From NCBI GenBank assembly GCA_016584305.1, contig JACEEZ010001699.1, positions 480,354-544,353 of the forward strand: a stretch of 64,000 nt of DNA, written 5' to 3'. Of the stretch, positions 48,872-63,880 are shown one piece after another (positions within the stretch are counted from its first letter, which is position 1; each line of letters starts with the position of its first letter). The notes under the pieces were generated by a model. The model did not search any database, had not been told where the DNA came from, and saw nothing but the letters and a program-made list of their open reading frames with translations. The DNA comes from Chionoecetes opilio. Taxonomy: Eukaryota; Arthropoda; Malacostraca; Decapoda; Majidae. A program made the translations under genes and the position numbers.

Positions 48872-48899
48872 CTCTTCTTCAATGATAATGACATGAAAA

Positions 48900-49555
48900 A
48901 GGAAGAGAAGGAGGAAGAAGGGTCATAGACAAGAAGGAAGAGGAAAGAGTTGACGAGGAAGAAAAAAAAAGGCGAGGAAGAAAAAAAAAGAGAAAGGGAA
49001 TTACTACTCCTACTACTGCTACTATTACTAGTTATAATAATAATAACAATAATAATAATAACAATAATAATAATAATAAATATAATAATATTACTATAAT
49101 ACTAATGATATTATAATAAAAACAACAATACTATTTCTACTACTACTGATAATAATAATAAGAAAAAAATATCAATAACACCACTACTGCTACTATAACC
49201 ACTTATACTACCACTGACAATAAACAATTTATATAAATATTAATTTGAGTAATTTGTTGAATATAAATGAATAAATATATATATATATAAAAGGTTAAAT
49301 AATAAAGTAAATAAAAGTAAAGACGAAATGGAAGACAAATAGCAAGTAGAGAAAAAAAAAATGGAAGAGAGAGAGAGAGGAGAGGAAAAGTAGTTGAGAA
49401 GAGAAGGAGAAGGAGAAGGAGAAGAAGGAGGAAGGAGAAAAAGATAAGGAGAGGAAAAGAAATTGAGAAGAGAAGAAGGATGAGGATGAAGAGAAGAAAG
49501 GAGAACATTCCATGTCATAAAAAAAAGCTACAAAAATAGATATAGATTTTCAACT
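48900..49555. other. Purine-rich and AAT-rich non-coding DNA
   Basis: Contains AAT triplets at about 49035-49090 and GAA/GGA-rich sequence at about 49350-49500. No gene was recognised. Confidence 0.6.
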
Positions 49556-49558
49556 CAC

Positions 49559-49635
49559 CAGAGCGGCATAGTTTTCTTCCCTTGATATCGGGCTGATGAT
49601 GGCGATGAGTCTTGCCTCTCACACCTTGCCCTCCT
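49559..49635 (-). CDS. Possible 5' exon of the piggyBac-like gene
   Basis: On the minus strand, a segment after CGTGTCTTCAG ends CGCTCTG followed by donor GTGAGTTG. The frame that fits the next exon's phase reads GKTHRHHQPDIKGRKLCRS and is open, but it has no ATG and an in-frame TAG upstream of the possible acceptor. It may be partly untranslated. Confidence 0.35.
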
Positions 49636-49764
49636 GAAGACACGACGGACTACTCACTACACACTTCCTCTTCTTCTTCTTGTGACCTTAGACGCTTAGT
49701 ATCGCTTCATAGGTCCTCTTCAACTTCGTCTACTTAGTTAACAATCTTGTCAGCTCTTCCCTTA

Positions 49765-50563
49765 AGGCGGCGTCACACTAGCACTTTTTCCGTCTAGTTA
49801 GACGATCTCCGTTGGTTTTTTCTCGCTCTGACTAGTTAGTCCGTCTGAATCAGTCAGTCTGAGTCAGGCGATCGTGATCGTCTTAATATGGAAAGTTGAA
49901 GACAACTTTCATAGTCAAATCAAAATCCAGTAATTACTTTAAAGATATTCGATATAAATCAGGATTTTTTTGCAAAATATAATTCAATACATTTGCAAGT
50001 ATGAAAAATTTTCAAGTGACTATTGCACATGTAGATACATTTAAAAGCCAGTTTTATAAAACAGCCAACAGTCTCTCGCATGACTCGTTTGTTGTGTATA
50101 TTTTTCAAGACACTCAAAAATCGTTTCACACTCTTCAAGACTTCAACTTGTAATTATAGACGAAATGCTGTGGACACGTAGTTCATAAGAATTTCTCATA
50201 AATAAGGAGCGGGAGTGACCTCACGCCCCGCCCACCTGTGACTGACTGTTGCTGCGGCTCCAGCGGCGGGCTGATGCCCGCTCATCTATTACTGTTTTTA
50301 TGTATATATGTGTATGTATTTTAACTTGTTTGGCGCATCTACGATTGATAATACACATAATCAAGTGTATACCAGCGATAGCCTGCCCTAAGGTACTCTA
50401 GCCTGCCCTGGCGTCGGAGCCATGTTTATTTACAGTCGCAGGAACAGCTGACTGGTAGTGCAGGCAAACGATTGTGTGTGTGACGGCTTGCAGTCAAAAA
50501 TTTGTTAGTATTTAGAAAGTTGCTGGAAAAAATAGACGGAAAAGTGCTAGTGTGACGCCGCCT
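49765..50563. mobile_element. 799-bp inverted-repeat element with TTA target duplication
   Basis: Ends AGGCGGCGTCACACTAGCAC and its exact complement, continuing inward to TTTTTCCGTCTA. TTA flanks both ends (49762-49764 and 50564-50566). The interior has no recognisable transposase but has many GACGATC/AGTCAGTCTGA motifs near the left end. A PIF/Harbinger-type non-autonomous element is likely from the target. It lies just upstream of the transposase gene's 5' exons. Confidence 0.88.
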
Positions 50564-50566
50564 TTA

Positions 50567-51175
50567 GCTACACACCGACACACCTTCTCTCCGTGGCTGA
50601 CCCTCAATACCGGGTTAAAAAAGCGGGTTGACCCTATTTAATTTGTATATACCTCACCTCAGGGCTTGACTTCTGTTGGGTTATCAAATGTCACCATCAC
50701 CTACAACTTTGTCCGATGTGTAGACTTGTTGTTGCACACTTTAATTAAATTTTAATTTAAACTTTTTGATCAAACTTTAATTAAATGAGCAAGTAGCATT
50801 TTTTTCAACCGTCATAAATATTACCGTTCAATGAGAGAAAAAAAAAACAATTATATTCTTTCAACGCTAAATAATAATAATAAAATAATAATAATAAGAA
50901 GAATATTAATAATGATAATAAAAAAGTGTCATCGTTTTATCAGCATTTGTTATTTTTTGTAGAGTAACTGGTTCCCCTTCCGCAGTGTAATATATTTATT
51001 CATTCATTCAAAGTCAATCTATGTTTTCTCTCTACTTCATACTTTCTTTTTTACACAAATCTTTTAACCTTCAAACATTTCTTCTAATCTAGATATATTT
51101 TTTGCTCGTAAATTTGTCCACCATCATCACACACAGACACCATCATGGCACACGACACACAACATATTTAGCATT
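50567..51175. other. Non-coding AT-rich stretch
   Basis: No gene or repeat was recognised beyond short AAT tracts near 50870-50900. Confidence 0.5.
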
Positions 51176-51280
<105 letters not shown>

Positions 51281-51424
51281 ACACCTGACACCTGGGCCTG
51301 AGTGCCCTGATCACCTGAGTGATCTTACTACATTCCCTGATAGCACAGCAGATAAGAGCACATGTGTAAACGGATGTGTTCATGTAGGGGTGATGAAACG
51401 CGATGACACGGGACCATAGAGCAC

Positions 51425-51771
51425 CACCACCATCACCACTACTACTACTGCTATTACTGCTACTACTACTACTACTACTACTACTAATACTACTAATACT
51501 ACTACAACAAATACTACTTCTACTACAACTACTACTACTATTACTACTACTGCTACTACATCTAATGCTACTACTACCACCACTAACAATAGTAATAATT
51601 ATACACTATCATAAATAATAATATGCTGATTTTTTTTAAATGATAATAATATAATGAATAATAACATAATGATAAATGAAATAATAATACTGATAATTAT
51701 ACTAATAATCATAATAATAATAATAATAATAATAATAGTGATAAAGATAATAATAATAATGATAATATTGT

Positions 51772-51835
<64 letters not shown>
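51425..51835. repeat. ACT, AAT and CT microsatellites
   Basis: ACT triplets at about 51435-51575, AAT-rich at about 51640-51765, and CT at about 51774-51834. The CT array ends exactly where the next inverted-repeat element begins. Confidence 0.93.
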
Positions 51836-51836
51836 A

Positions 51837-52433
51837 AGGCCTGTCCACACTAGGGTTCATGCGGCTGGCGGTGAGGCTGGTAAATTGAGGTTTTCAACAC
51901 CGCTCGCGTCGTGCGGAGCGAATCCAACCCTTCCCGATTCGAGGGACGTGTTGTAGTTCCCCAGTGCTGCCCCAGTGATGGTATTATCAAATTACCAGAT
52001 GAATAAGATGATATTTAGGAAGACTGAACATACCATCATCTTCACGAGACATTACTGCGTGTCATGAATATAAATAAATTACAGTATACTATAGCAAGAA
52101 TAAGATAATGATACCAAAGCGAAATAGTGCATAAAAAAAAATCCTCTCTCACCTTTTTTTATTCAACTCCTTGTTATTCATTTAATTTTGCTTGCATTGC
52201 ATGTTTATTTACTGTCTCGGAAGCAACACACTTTTCCGATTCTGACGGTATATGATACGTCTCAATGCAAAAATATTTAGGTGGTCAAAAATTGAAATGA
52301 ACATCAATCAATCTTGTGACGGAGCATCGCCTCCCTGCCATGACGGTGAGGCACAGTCTGGACACGCAGGTCGTATTTCAACACATCCACCAGCCTCACC
52401 GCCAGCCGCATGACCCCTAGTGTGGACAGACCT
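51837..52433. mobile_element. 597-bp inverted-repeat element (TWA-type target)
   Basis: Ends AGGCCTGTCCACACTAGGG on the left and CCCCTAGTGTGGACAGACCT on the right, with further inverted matches inward (GCGGCTGGCGGTGAGGCTGG). Outer triplets are TAA on the left and TTA on the right, not identical but fitting TWA. No coding sequence. Confidence 0.8.
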
Positions 52434-52436
52434 TTA

Positions 52437-54441
52437 GACCATCTTTTCCTGAAGCTGTTCAACCCCACTCCATCATTGCAAGTAATCACTCTGGTACTGC
52501 CGACATCGCCAATCAGAGTCTACTCAATACTACACATCAATCTGCCGACAACGTGACGCAGTCATCTAGCCCACCTCTTGATGCCAGCAACAGCGATCAG
52601 TGGAGGAAGGAATTTATGGAAAAGGTGACCAAAGACATTTTGACTATTATGATGAAATTAGAAACCAAGGATAGTGAGATTGAACTTCTTAATACGGAAA
52701 TAAAAACGGCTTACTCAGTAATAGAGACGCTCCAGCAACGAATATGCCACTTGGAGACGCGTGAACGACGTGACGCCAAACACGACGATGGGACGTTCAC
52801 CACCTTATATATACCTTTAATATACACCTCATTGTTTATCAACGATAACGGATGATTTGACGGATGCTAACCAACCACAAAATCATCGACCTATATCTCT
52901 GTTACCCATTCTTTCAAAAATACTAGAGAAGGTTATAGCAAATCAGCTTACTAACTATTTAGAAGAGAACCATCTGTTGAGTAATACCCAACATGGTTTC
53001 AGAGCTCGATTATCAACCGAAACGGCTCTTACAAAACTCTCTAATGTACTATACGATAACATTGATAATAGGAAAATTTCACTTATTATTCTTTGTGATT
53101 TGTCAAAGGCTTTTGATAGTGTTAATCATGTATCCCTAATGAGTAAGCTATCGAAGATGAATATTGACAACTTCTGGTTTGAAAGTTATCTGCATAACAG
53201 AACACAACGTGTACGAATGGGAAAAGCACTATCGGAAATCTTTGAAATTCATATGGGGGGCCACAAGGGTCAGTACTCGGACCAATTTTATTTCTAATAT
53301 TTGTTAATGATTTTTCACACTATATCTCTGACTGTCATGTACTCCAATATGGTGACGACACCCAGCTCATACATACCGGTACCATTGACAAACTTGATGA
53401 GCTCATCCTCAGGGGCGAAAACACACTGGCCCTAACTAAAAACTACTTCCATGCAAATGGTTTGATGTTGAACACTAAAAAGACCCAGTGTATGTTTGTG
53501 GGAAGCAGAAAGTATATCTCCGAAATACCACCCAACACCTGCTTAAGAGTTGACGGATGCGTGATTGTTCCAAGTAAATCATTAAAAAATCTTGGTATCC
53601 ATTTCGATAATTATTTGAATTTTGATAGCCACATAAATGAAATTAGAAGGAAAACTCTTGGTACGTTGATTTATGTAAACCGAATCAAAAAAAATTTGAA
53701 CAAAAACGCACGACTAATATCCATTCACTCTCTTGTCTTGAGCATCATTAACTACGGCATCAAAATATGGGGTGCCACTTATACAACTCACTTATATCAA
53801 GTTCAAAAGCTGCAAAACTTTGCTGCTAAAGTAGCGTTGAGCGGCGGAGCAAAGCGTGACCACGCCACACCGTTTTTGAGGCAGCTCGGGTGGCTAATAA
53901 TATATAATAAGTACAAATATGAACTTGGTATAATGACCTACAACATCATCAACGGATATATCCCTGAACACCTAATGTCCTTGCCAACAGTAAGAGATAT
54001 ACGTTCTCTTCCTACCAGACAACAACAACAATTGTATGTCCCTAAAACTAATACCAACATGGGAGAAAGGTCTGTGCTTGTGGCAGGACCAAAATTATGG
54101 AACACTCTCCCCACAAACGTTAGGAATGCTAACACCTTATCCTCATTTAAAAAACAGTTGTTTAATCATCTTTTAAGTGAGCAATTTGACACATAGCACC
54201 TACTGAGTTGTGTCTTAACAAATAATATTTTAATTTATTGTTTTTTATTATGGAATTCTTTTATTAGTTAAAATTTTATCTTTCCCTTATTTTTTAATGA
54301 CGAATCCCCTATGGACGAATATCCTACATAGATTTAAGCCTATATAATATATTATATTCTTATGATATTGTTTTTATATGTTAACATGTAAAGAATAACC
54401 ATTTTCAAATGGAGAATAAATATCTGAATCTGAAATATCTG

Positions 54442-54445
<4 letters not shown>
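52437..54445 (+). mobile_element. Non-LTR retrotransposon with internal deletion (ORF1 remnant fused to reverse transcriptase)
   Basis: 52437-52800 carries an ORF1-like frame with a coiled-coil-like segment (LETKDSEIELLNTEIKTAY). It then jumps to RT at 52857 (NHRPISLLPILSKILEKV, LCDLSKAFDSVNH), so the endonuclease and the start of RT are missing. A frameshift lies in the G-run at 53255-53260. Beyond it PQGSVLGPILF, LQYGDDTQL, LKNLGIHFD and the C-terminal domain follow to TAG 54196. The palm motif is YGDD, where most LINEs have YADD. The 3' end is a short ATCTGAATCTGAA repeat that merges into a CT array. Jockey/CR1-like by appearance. Confidence 0.88.

Positions 54446-54535
<90 letters not shown>
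54446..54535. repeat. (CT)n microsatellite at the LINE 3' end
   Basis: Starts directly at the LINE tail, so the tail may have seeded it. Confidence 0.95.
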
Positions 54536-56622
<2,087 letters not shown>

Positions 56623-56848
56623 CACCTACAGAAGGATATTATAAGGAGGAAGATGTACGGTGTGAGTGGTTTTCGGCAACACGGCTCAGCAAATGACGGC
56701 AAGGTTCTGATTAGATTCAAGGGTTGTCGTGAGGGTGCTGCCTATCGCTCCACACCATCTCCAAGCAACAGGATACACACAGGCTTGATAACGTATTCCC
56801 AAAGCCCAAGTATTCCTGGTTGCCCTATATTTGTGACACATTTACACG

Positions 56849-56983
56849 ACACACACACACACACACACACACAGACATGTTATTTGATGAGCTATGAACA
56901 TTTGTGTGTGTGTGTGTGTATGGAGGGGTCTATATCACGGTGTCAGGTGTGTGTGTGTGTGTGTATGTGTGTGTGTGTGTTGT

Positions 56984-57015
<32 letters not shown>

Positions 57016-57062
57016 GAGGGTCTAGGTCACGGTGTCAGTGTTGTGTGTGTGTGTGTGTGTGT

Positions 57063-57108
<46 letters not shown>

Positions 57109-57110
57109 GT

Positions 57111-57162
<52 letters not shown>

Positions 57163-57184
57163 GATGGGGTCTGATCACGGTGTC

Positions 57185-57252
<68 letters not shown>

Positions 57253-57274
57253 GAGGGGTCTAGGTCACGGTGTC

Positions 57275-57366
<92 letters not shown>

Positions 57367-57450
57367 GTGTGTGTGTGTGTGTGTGTGTGTTGTGTGTGTG
57401 TGTGGTGTGTGTGTGTGGTTGGTGTGTGTGTGTGTGTGTGTGTGTGTGTG
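56849..57450. repeat. Large TG minisatellite with GTATGGAGGGGTCT spacers
   Basis: A short AC tract, then TG arrays at 56904-57450 interrupted four times by a spacer like TATGGAGGGGTCTAGGTCAC plus GGTGTCAG. The unit of TG array plus spacer is tandemly repeated with very variable TG length. Confidence 0.93.
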
Positions 57451-58024
57451 CCCCACAATAACCTCTAATTGTTTTGTTTTGACTGTCACGAGGTCGCTTG
57501 GAAACCATCGGTCGCCCTCCCCCATAATCCCCCTTTCCGCCCTACCTACTTACACACTAACTATTCCGGTTCAGGGCAGACGTATATAGGCACAGAGTCA
57601 GTGTCCTGCGGCGTTCAGGTGACAACGGATCTGGGTTTTTTTTTTATCATCAAGGCAAATCATCAACGTAATTCTCAAGAGTCTAGAAGCGACGCCGTTT
57701 GAACCATTATAATTATAGATATATAGTTACATTATTATAGTTATTCATTTTACAGTTATCCCTCGAAAAGGTAAGTTGCAACGTTCACACCCTAAGCTAG
57801 AATCATGGGAATACTGTTCATGTTTCCTGGTTACCAAACATTCCCTTGTGCTAAAGAAAAAAATAGTAATCAAGTAAGTGCTAAATCGAGAATGAATCAA
57901 AAACATCAAAATCTAATCACATGTTGGTGATGTATAGATTCATTGCAGAATTAACATGACAGAAAATTAAACTGTAAAAAATGTCTTGATAACCAACCGT
58001 AAGCTTTGTACTGAGCCATATTTA

Positions 58025-58028
<4 letters not shown>
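57451..58028. other. Non-coding stretch
   Basis: No recognisable exon, RNA or repeat. Confidence 0.45.
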
Positions 58029-58093
<65 letters not shown>

Positions 58094-58100
58094 ACACAAC

Positions 58101-58132
<32 letters not shown>
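58029..58132. repeat. (AC)n microsatellite
   Basis: Two AC tracts separated by GTGACACAACA. Confidence 0.96.
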
Positions 58133-58136
<4 letters not shown>

Positions 58137-58144
58137 TCCGCCAG

Positions 58145-61100
58145 AGCAGTCATCTTCAGACCCCATAAACGGCCCTTGGAACACTCTCGGAAGGAGGAGC
58201 AGAGACACGCCTCCTCAGTTCACCTCATCCTCCTCTGCCCGTCGATTCCCGTCCCTTCAGTCACTCCCTCAGGCACGTTGCTTCCATGTCTCTCAAACGG
58301 TCACCCCACGGCTCCAGACTGCCCAGGTGCGTCCCTCGGCTAACCGTGACCTAGCATCATACTAGTTTTGTGAAGTATATGTATCTCATTCAGCGGCACT
58401 CATTTGGCTCCTAGTAATTATATCTAATGACTGAGATTTACTTGTCATTCAATGTATATCTCAGTCAGTGGCACCCTTGTGGTTACTAGTAATTATATCT
58501 AAAGATTTATGATTTACTTGCCATTCAATACTTCTCTGAATTCACACGATTCTCATAGTATTTCAAGTTCATGACAGCTATACTAGCCTGATATATCCAT
58601 ACTTTCCAGCTCTTTTGTCTGTTGAATTAATATTTGCAGTAAATATTTGCACCTTAAGTTTAAAGATAAAATCAAAACTACCTTTCTATCTACACTGTAA
58701 AAATAAAAGGTGAGAAAGACCTGATGCTTTCTGATCCTTTGACTCACACTACACGAATCTGATCTTAAGTGCTTCATCCATTTCCTTCATGATACATCTA
58801 AAAAGCTGCCATGGACTCGGGAAGATGAACACAGGGTAAATAATGATGGTCAACAGTCTCAACACACACACTCCCTCCACTCCTCCCTCTACAACCCTCA
58901 GCAGATTAAGTTTTCCGACAGATTGGACGTCGTGGGGGATTCTGATTGGCGAAGCTCCCCCTCCCCACTAGACCTGCGAGGAATGTCCTACTCCCGCTTA
59001 CAGGACCGCCATCGCCTCAAGAAAGGTATGGGAATGGGTGGGTGGAAGCACAGTCTATAGCACAGGTAGACTGTGGGTGGAAGATGACCTGCGTCGCCGT
59101 GTAACCTCGTACGTATGGGAGGAGTAAATAGGTGGATAATAAGGAGGTGGAGGAATATACGTAAGGAGGTGGAGAATCACACTCATTATGTAACGCCAAC
59201 TTGTGGGTCTGAGCAGCGTTGACAAAACAAGCGACGCACAAAACTTAACTTGGTGGACACATGATCACGTTTCAAGTCAATTTCAGTGGAGGGAAGGAAT
59301 CTTTATATCATTAATGCGTCGTTACCACATGACAGTGTGTTATATTATGATTTCTGAGCTTTCTTTGTTGATACTTTTGACTTGCAGGAGTAATTCGAAA
59401 TCACCCGGAGAATTATAAAGCGAGCAGAGATTGATATAGCGAGCATGTTCTTAATCCATACTTTGTAAATATAAGTATATTAAAATGCATTAGCTTATCT
59501 ACTAATATCATTCATCATTATCAATGGCACAACATACGTAATCATCATTAAGCGGTGTGAAACAACACTTTCCCGTATGAGCCAGTTTGTGCTGAGATTC
59601 TACGTTTCGTTGTTTTACAGACGTGTGCGTTAATACTCGTACTATTTGTACATCCTGATTTCAGGACGTTTCAAAGGTCTTCTTCGGAAAATCTGTGTCA
59701 TTTTGTGTTTCATCTGTGTCATTAGGGCTATAATTGACCAAATTACAAAAAACCGGGGCGGTGGCGAACCTCACGATCCTACTACAGAAAGTCCAAGCGA
59801 GTATTTTCACCCACGGTTGCAGTGCGCCACTCTGGAGAATCAGGTAAATTGAATAGGAAAGGTTAACTATTAATAAAACTACCGTGTCGAAGATGCTTGG
59901 ATATATCTAAATTCTTTCCCACTGAACTGAAGAAAGTTCGTATATAAGTTTTGAAAGATTGGCAAGTACTGATGGTCTGTCGCCAGATAAGGCTAATATT
60001 TTACTATCATCATCGCTAAAGTAAAATCTAGATAGCAAATTGCGCTACAGTTCCTTTTACAAGATAATAAGCTAAACTTTTAACGCTTTGAAACCAGTAG
60101 AATTAACAGTTTGGGCTATTAGTAGTGTACAAATGTTAAATCTCAGTGGCACATATAAATCAGTATATGCATATTCCGTAATAAATTGGACTTCGAGACC
60201 GAACTTCTTTGGTGACTATCAACTGTTATCTACGGTAAGTTGCAGATAATGCGAACTATTTGTTACTTCCTTTTTTTTGCCCCTTGGCCAGTCCTTTGTG
60301 ATGTAGAAAAAAGAAAGAGGTCCAAGTGTTTCTCAAAATACACTGTTAGTAGGTCACACGTATGATTTCTACCTTCTTATCACTTCCACTTCACTCACTC
60401 TTCCCTTCACTGCCATTCACACCTTGGCCTTACCTCCGTCAGGGTGGTGTTGCTGCCAGCACTCGGGGGCGGTGAGGAGCACCCGATGCCTTACTACGAG
60501 ACAAGCGACGTGCTGCTCCCCGCGGTGCTGGCCGGGACCTGCGACACAGAGGAAAAGGTGGATATAGGAAGTGTATAGTTAACTATTAAGTAACAGGAAC
60601 TACCACGTGTCCCAGCCTCTTGTAGTTTTCTTATATTCTTATGACACCAGGCTGAAAGCTGAGACAAAGGTCTGCGGCATATAAGTGTTTGTGACGTGGA
60701 CTTAAGACGTGAAAGGAGTCAGCATGATCGGCGTGCATAATTACTATGATATAAATATAATCTATATTTGTTATTATTTATCATTCTAAATCTAAAGCTT
60801 GTTATGATGAGTATCCCCTTTAAGAAGACTGATATATACGTTTTCTTTTAAGATTTTGTCACCCACAGAAAACAAATGTTTAGGGCTATCTACCGTAGTG
60901 TACCGTAAAATGTTCTGAATAATCATCGCTTATATTATCCATTGATCTTTTCATCATCAAAAAATAAAATGGTAAATTTCCAGATGAACACCGAATTCAC
61001 TTTGGTGGACGAAACAATATTTTTCTGGTGAGTTTTGATGTGTTTTGAATTAATCTGCTAACCGTTTCTGTCGCAAATCATTTTTTTATTTTGCAAAAAT

Positions 61101-61642
61101 GACAAAAAAAAGAACCTAACCTAACCTATACCTAACTAAAGAAAAAAACAAAACTAACCTATCTAACTACCGTAGATAACAGTCAAGTCGCCACCTGCAG
61201 TGATGTCGCCAGCCGCCAAATATTACGAATTATAGCATCACTACTGATTTTTATGTGCCACTGAAGATGATACACAGTAGTTTATATCATGACTGTATAA
61301 TCTACCCTGTTTCAGCGTTGTTTTATGTTTTGTATCTGCAAGTATAGACGGTTTCAAATTTCGCTACGCATTTTTTTTTCGGGCGACGACGACAGCGGTA
61401 CGACACTCAGTAAATAAACACTAGATGGCGACTCTACTGTTGGTAGCCACTTTGTAGATATTTTTGTCATTTGTTCATTTATAGCCATACTATGACACAG
61501 ATGAAGACACAACATGACACAGACTCTCCAGATAGCCCCTTCTAACTTTCCTGAAATCATGGATGTAGAAATGTAAGTATTAACGCCACCACACGTCTGT
61601 AAACAGAAAAAAAGTTGTCCTGGCGACTTAACTGTTATCTAC

Positions 61643-61740
<98 letters not shown>

Positions 61741-62408
61741 CGACAGAAATGGTTAACAGATTAATTCAAAACACACCAAAACTCACCAGAAAAAAAATAG
61801 CTTCGTTCACCATAGTGAATTCAGTGTTCATCTGGAATAATACCATAAAAATCTTCATTAAACTGAACGCAGTGCAGATTGTGAATTAAAAAAAATATCC
61901 ATCGCTACCATGAACATGTTCTTTATACTGTCCCCTAACCTAAATAACCATGTTATTCACACATTGTGCAAAATAAACACGCCCCCCAACCATAAAAATT
62001 CTCTTTATACAAACGGTAGTATTCACCTTAACAATGATAATACTAAACGAGTAAAAATAAAAATAGATACATTTCTTTAAACAATCAATGTCTCCGATAC
62101 TCTCCCGCCGGCAGGAGCGCCACCACCAGGCTCTGTATTTCTGTTTTTCTGTATCTTTTGTATACTGCCCCCCCCCCCTTTGTAATTTACCCCCCTTTTC
62201 TCAATAAACTTGTAAACCTTGTCAACCAGGCCGGGCTGCCGCACCAGCTGCTGGACGACCTGCTGGACGACAACCTGGCGGAGGAGGTGGTGGCCGCGGC
62301 CTCGGTGGTCCTCGAGGAAAACAAGTACAAGGTCAGCTTGCGGGGCTGGCATGTATACCTCATATAGGTCTTTATAATGATAAAGATTCATGCATTCATT
62401 CAAATTCA

Positions 62409-62494
<86 letters not shown>

Positions 62495-62967
62495 GTCAGG
62501 AGGGAGATGACAGGCGCGCCGCAGCGGTGGTCGAGGAGGAGATCCTGATGCCGGAGGTGCAGCGGCAAGTGTACCTCAGCGTGTGGGGTCTGCTGTATGA
62601 CCTGGGCCGCACGCTGCCACGGCACGAGTTTCTAGAGCTGAAGAAGAAGGAAAAAGATCTGCAGCTGCACCCTGGCGCTAAGCAGGCTCTGAGGACTCAC
62701 GTGTTGGAGGTGCGCGGCGGTGGAAGACAAGATTAACTGACTATCTGATTAACTGACTATTAAAAGTGTATTGATCTAGGTGGAAGAGAGGCAAGAGTCA
62801 TGTCATGTGTGGACGACAAGGCACGGCTGAGATGCATGAAAGTACATCCAGGAAGGATTCATATCATGTGCTCATATGTTAGAAGCATATGCACACACAC
62901 ACATACACATTAGTTTTTGGAAATACATGTATGGAAATCTACATAAAACGCACACACACACATATTA

Positions 62968-63000
<33 letters not shown>

Positions 63001-63061
63001 TGTGTGTGTGTGGTGTCTGTGTATGTGTTGTGGTTGCGTGGTTGTGGTGTGTGGTGTGTGT

Positions 63062-63120
<59 letters not shown>

Positions 63121-63786
63121 ATGTAGATAGCCATACATGTATTTCCAAAAACTAATGGCTAAATCCCTTCCCTCCAACTCTTAATGAATGGTGTCATCCT
63201 GTCCATTACTATTAAAACATAGATTAAAAACGTCGCTACCACGGCTCTCCCTCCACATTCCGATATCAACAACTTCAGCAATCCCTTTAACCTTCATCAC
63301 AAAATCATAAACCTAAATCACCAACTCTTCTCTAACATCCAAATACTTTCCAAGACCTTTCCAATCACCTCAATCAAAACGCTCCTAACTCGCTCTATTA
63401 TACAGGAAGAAAACTGGGCTGACGACTTGACAGAGGAGAAGATTCTTTCCAAACTACCTTGGGACGTTCTCGTTTACAACTATCACAAGAACTTACAGGA
63501 CAACGCCCTGACCAACAATTCAATTTTACAGAACTTTCTGGTATGTTTGATTCGGAAGAAAATTGCTAAGATAGTGACGTAGGAAGCGATGTATTGAAAA
63601 GAGCGTTCTGATTTGAATGAAGATTAATATGTGAGAGAGAGAGGAGAAGAGAAGAGAGAGAGAGCGAGAAGATAAAGAATAGAGAGAAGAGCTAGACAAC
63701 AAATAAGAAGAAATGGTAAGGAGGGAAGAAGAAGAAGAGAGTGACGAGAGAAGAGAGAGAAAGAGAGGAGGAAGAAGAGAGATAAG

Positions 63787-63880
<94 letters not shown>

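Noticed and set aside
53938..54135. Short minus-strand frame within the LINE
   Set aside because: Shadow of the reverse transcriptase frame on the plus strand.
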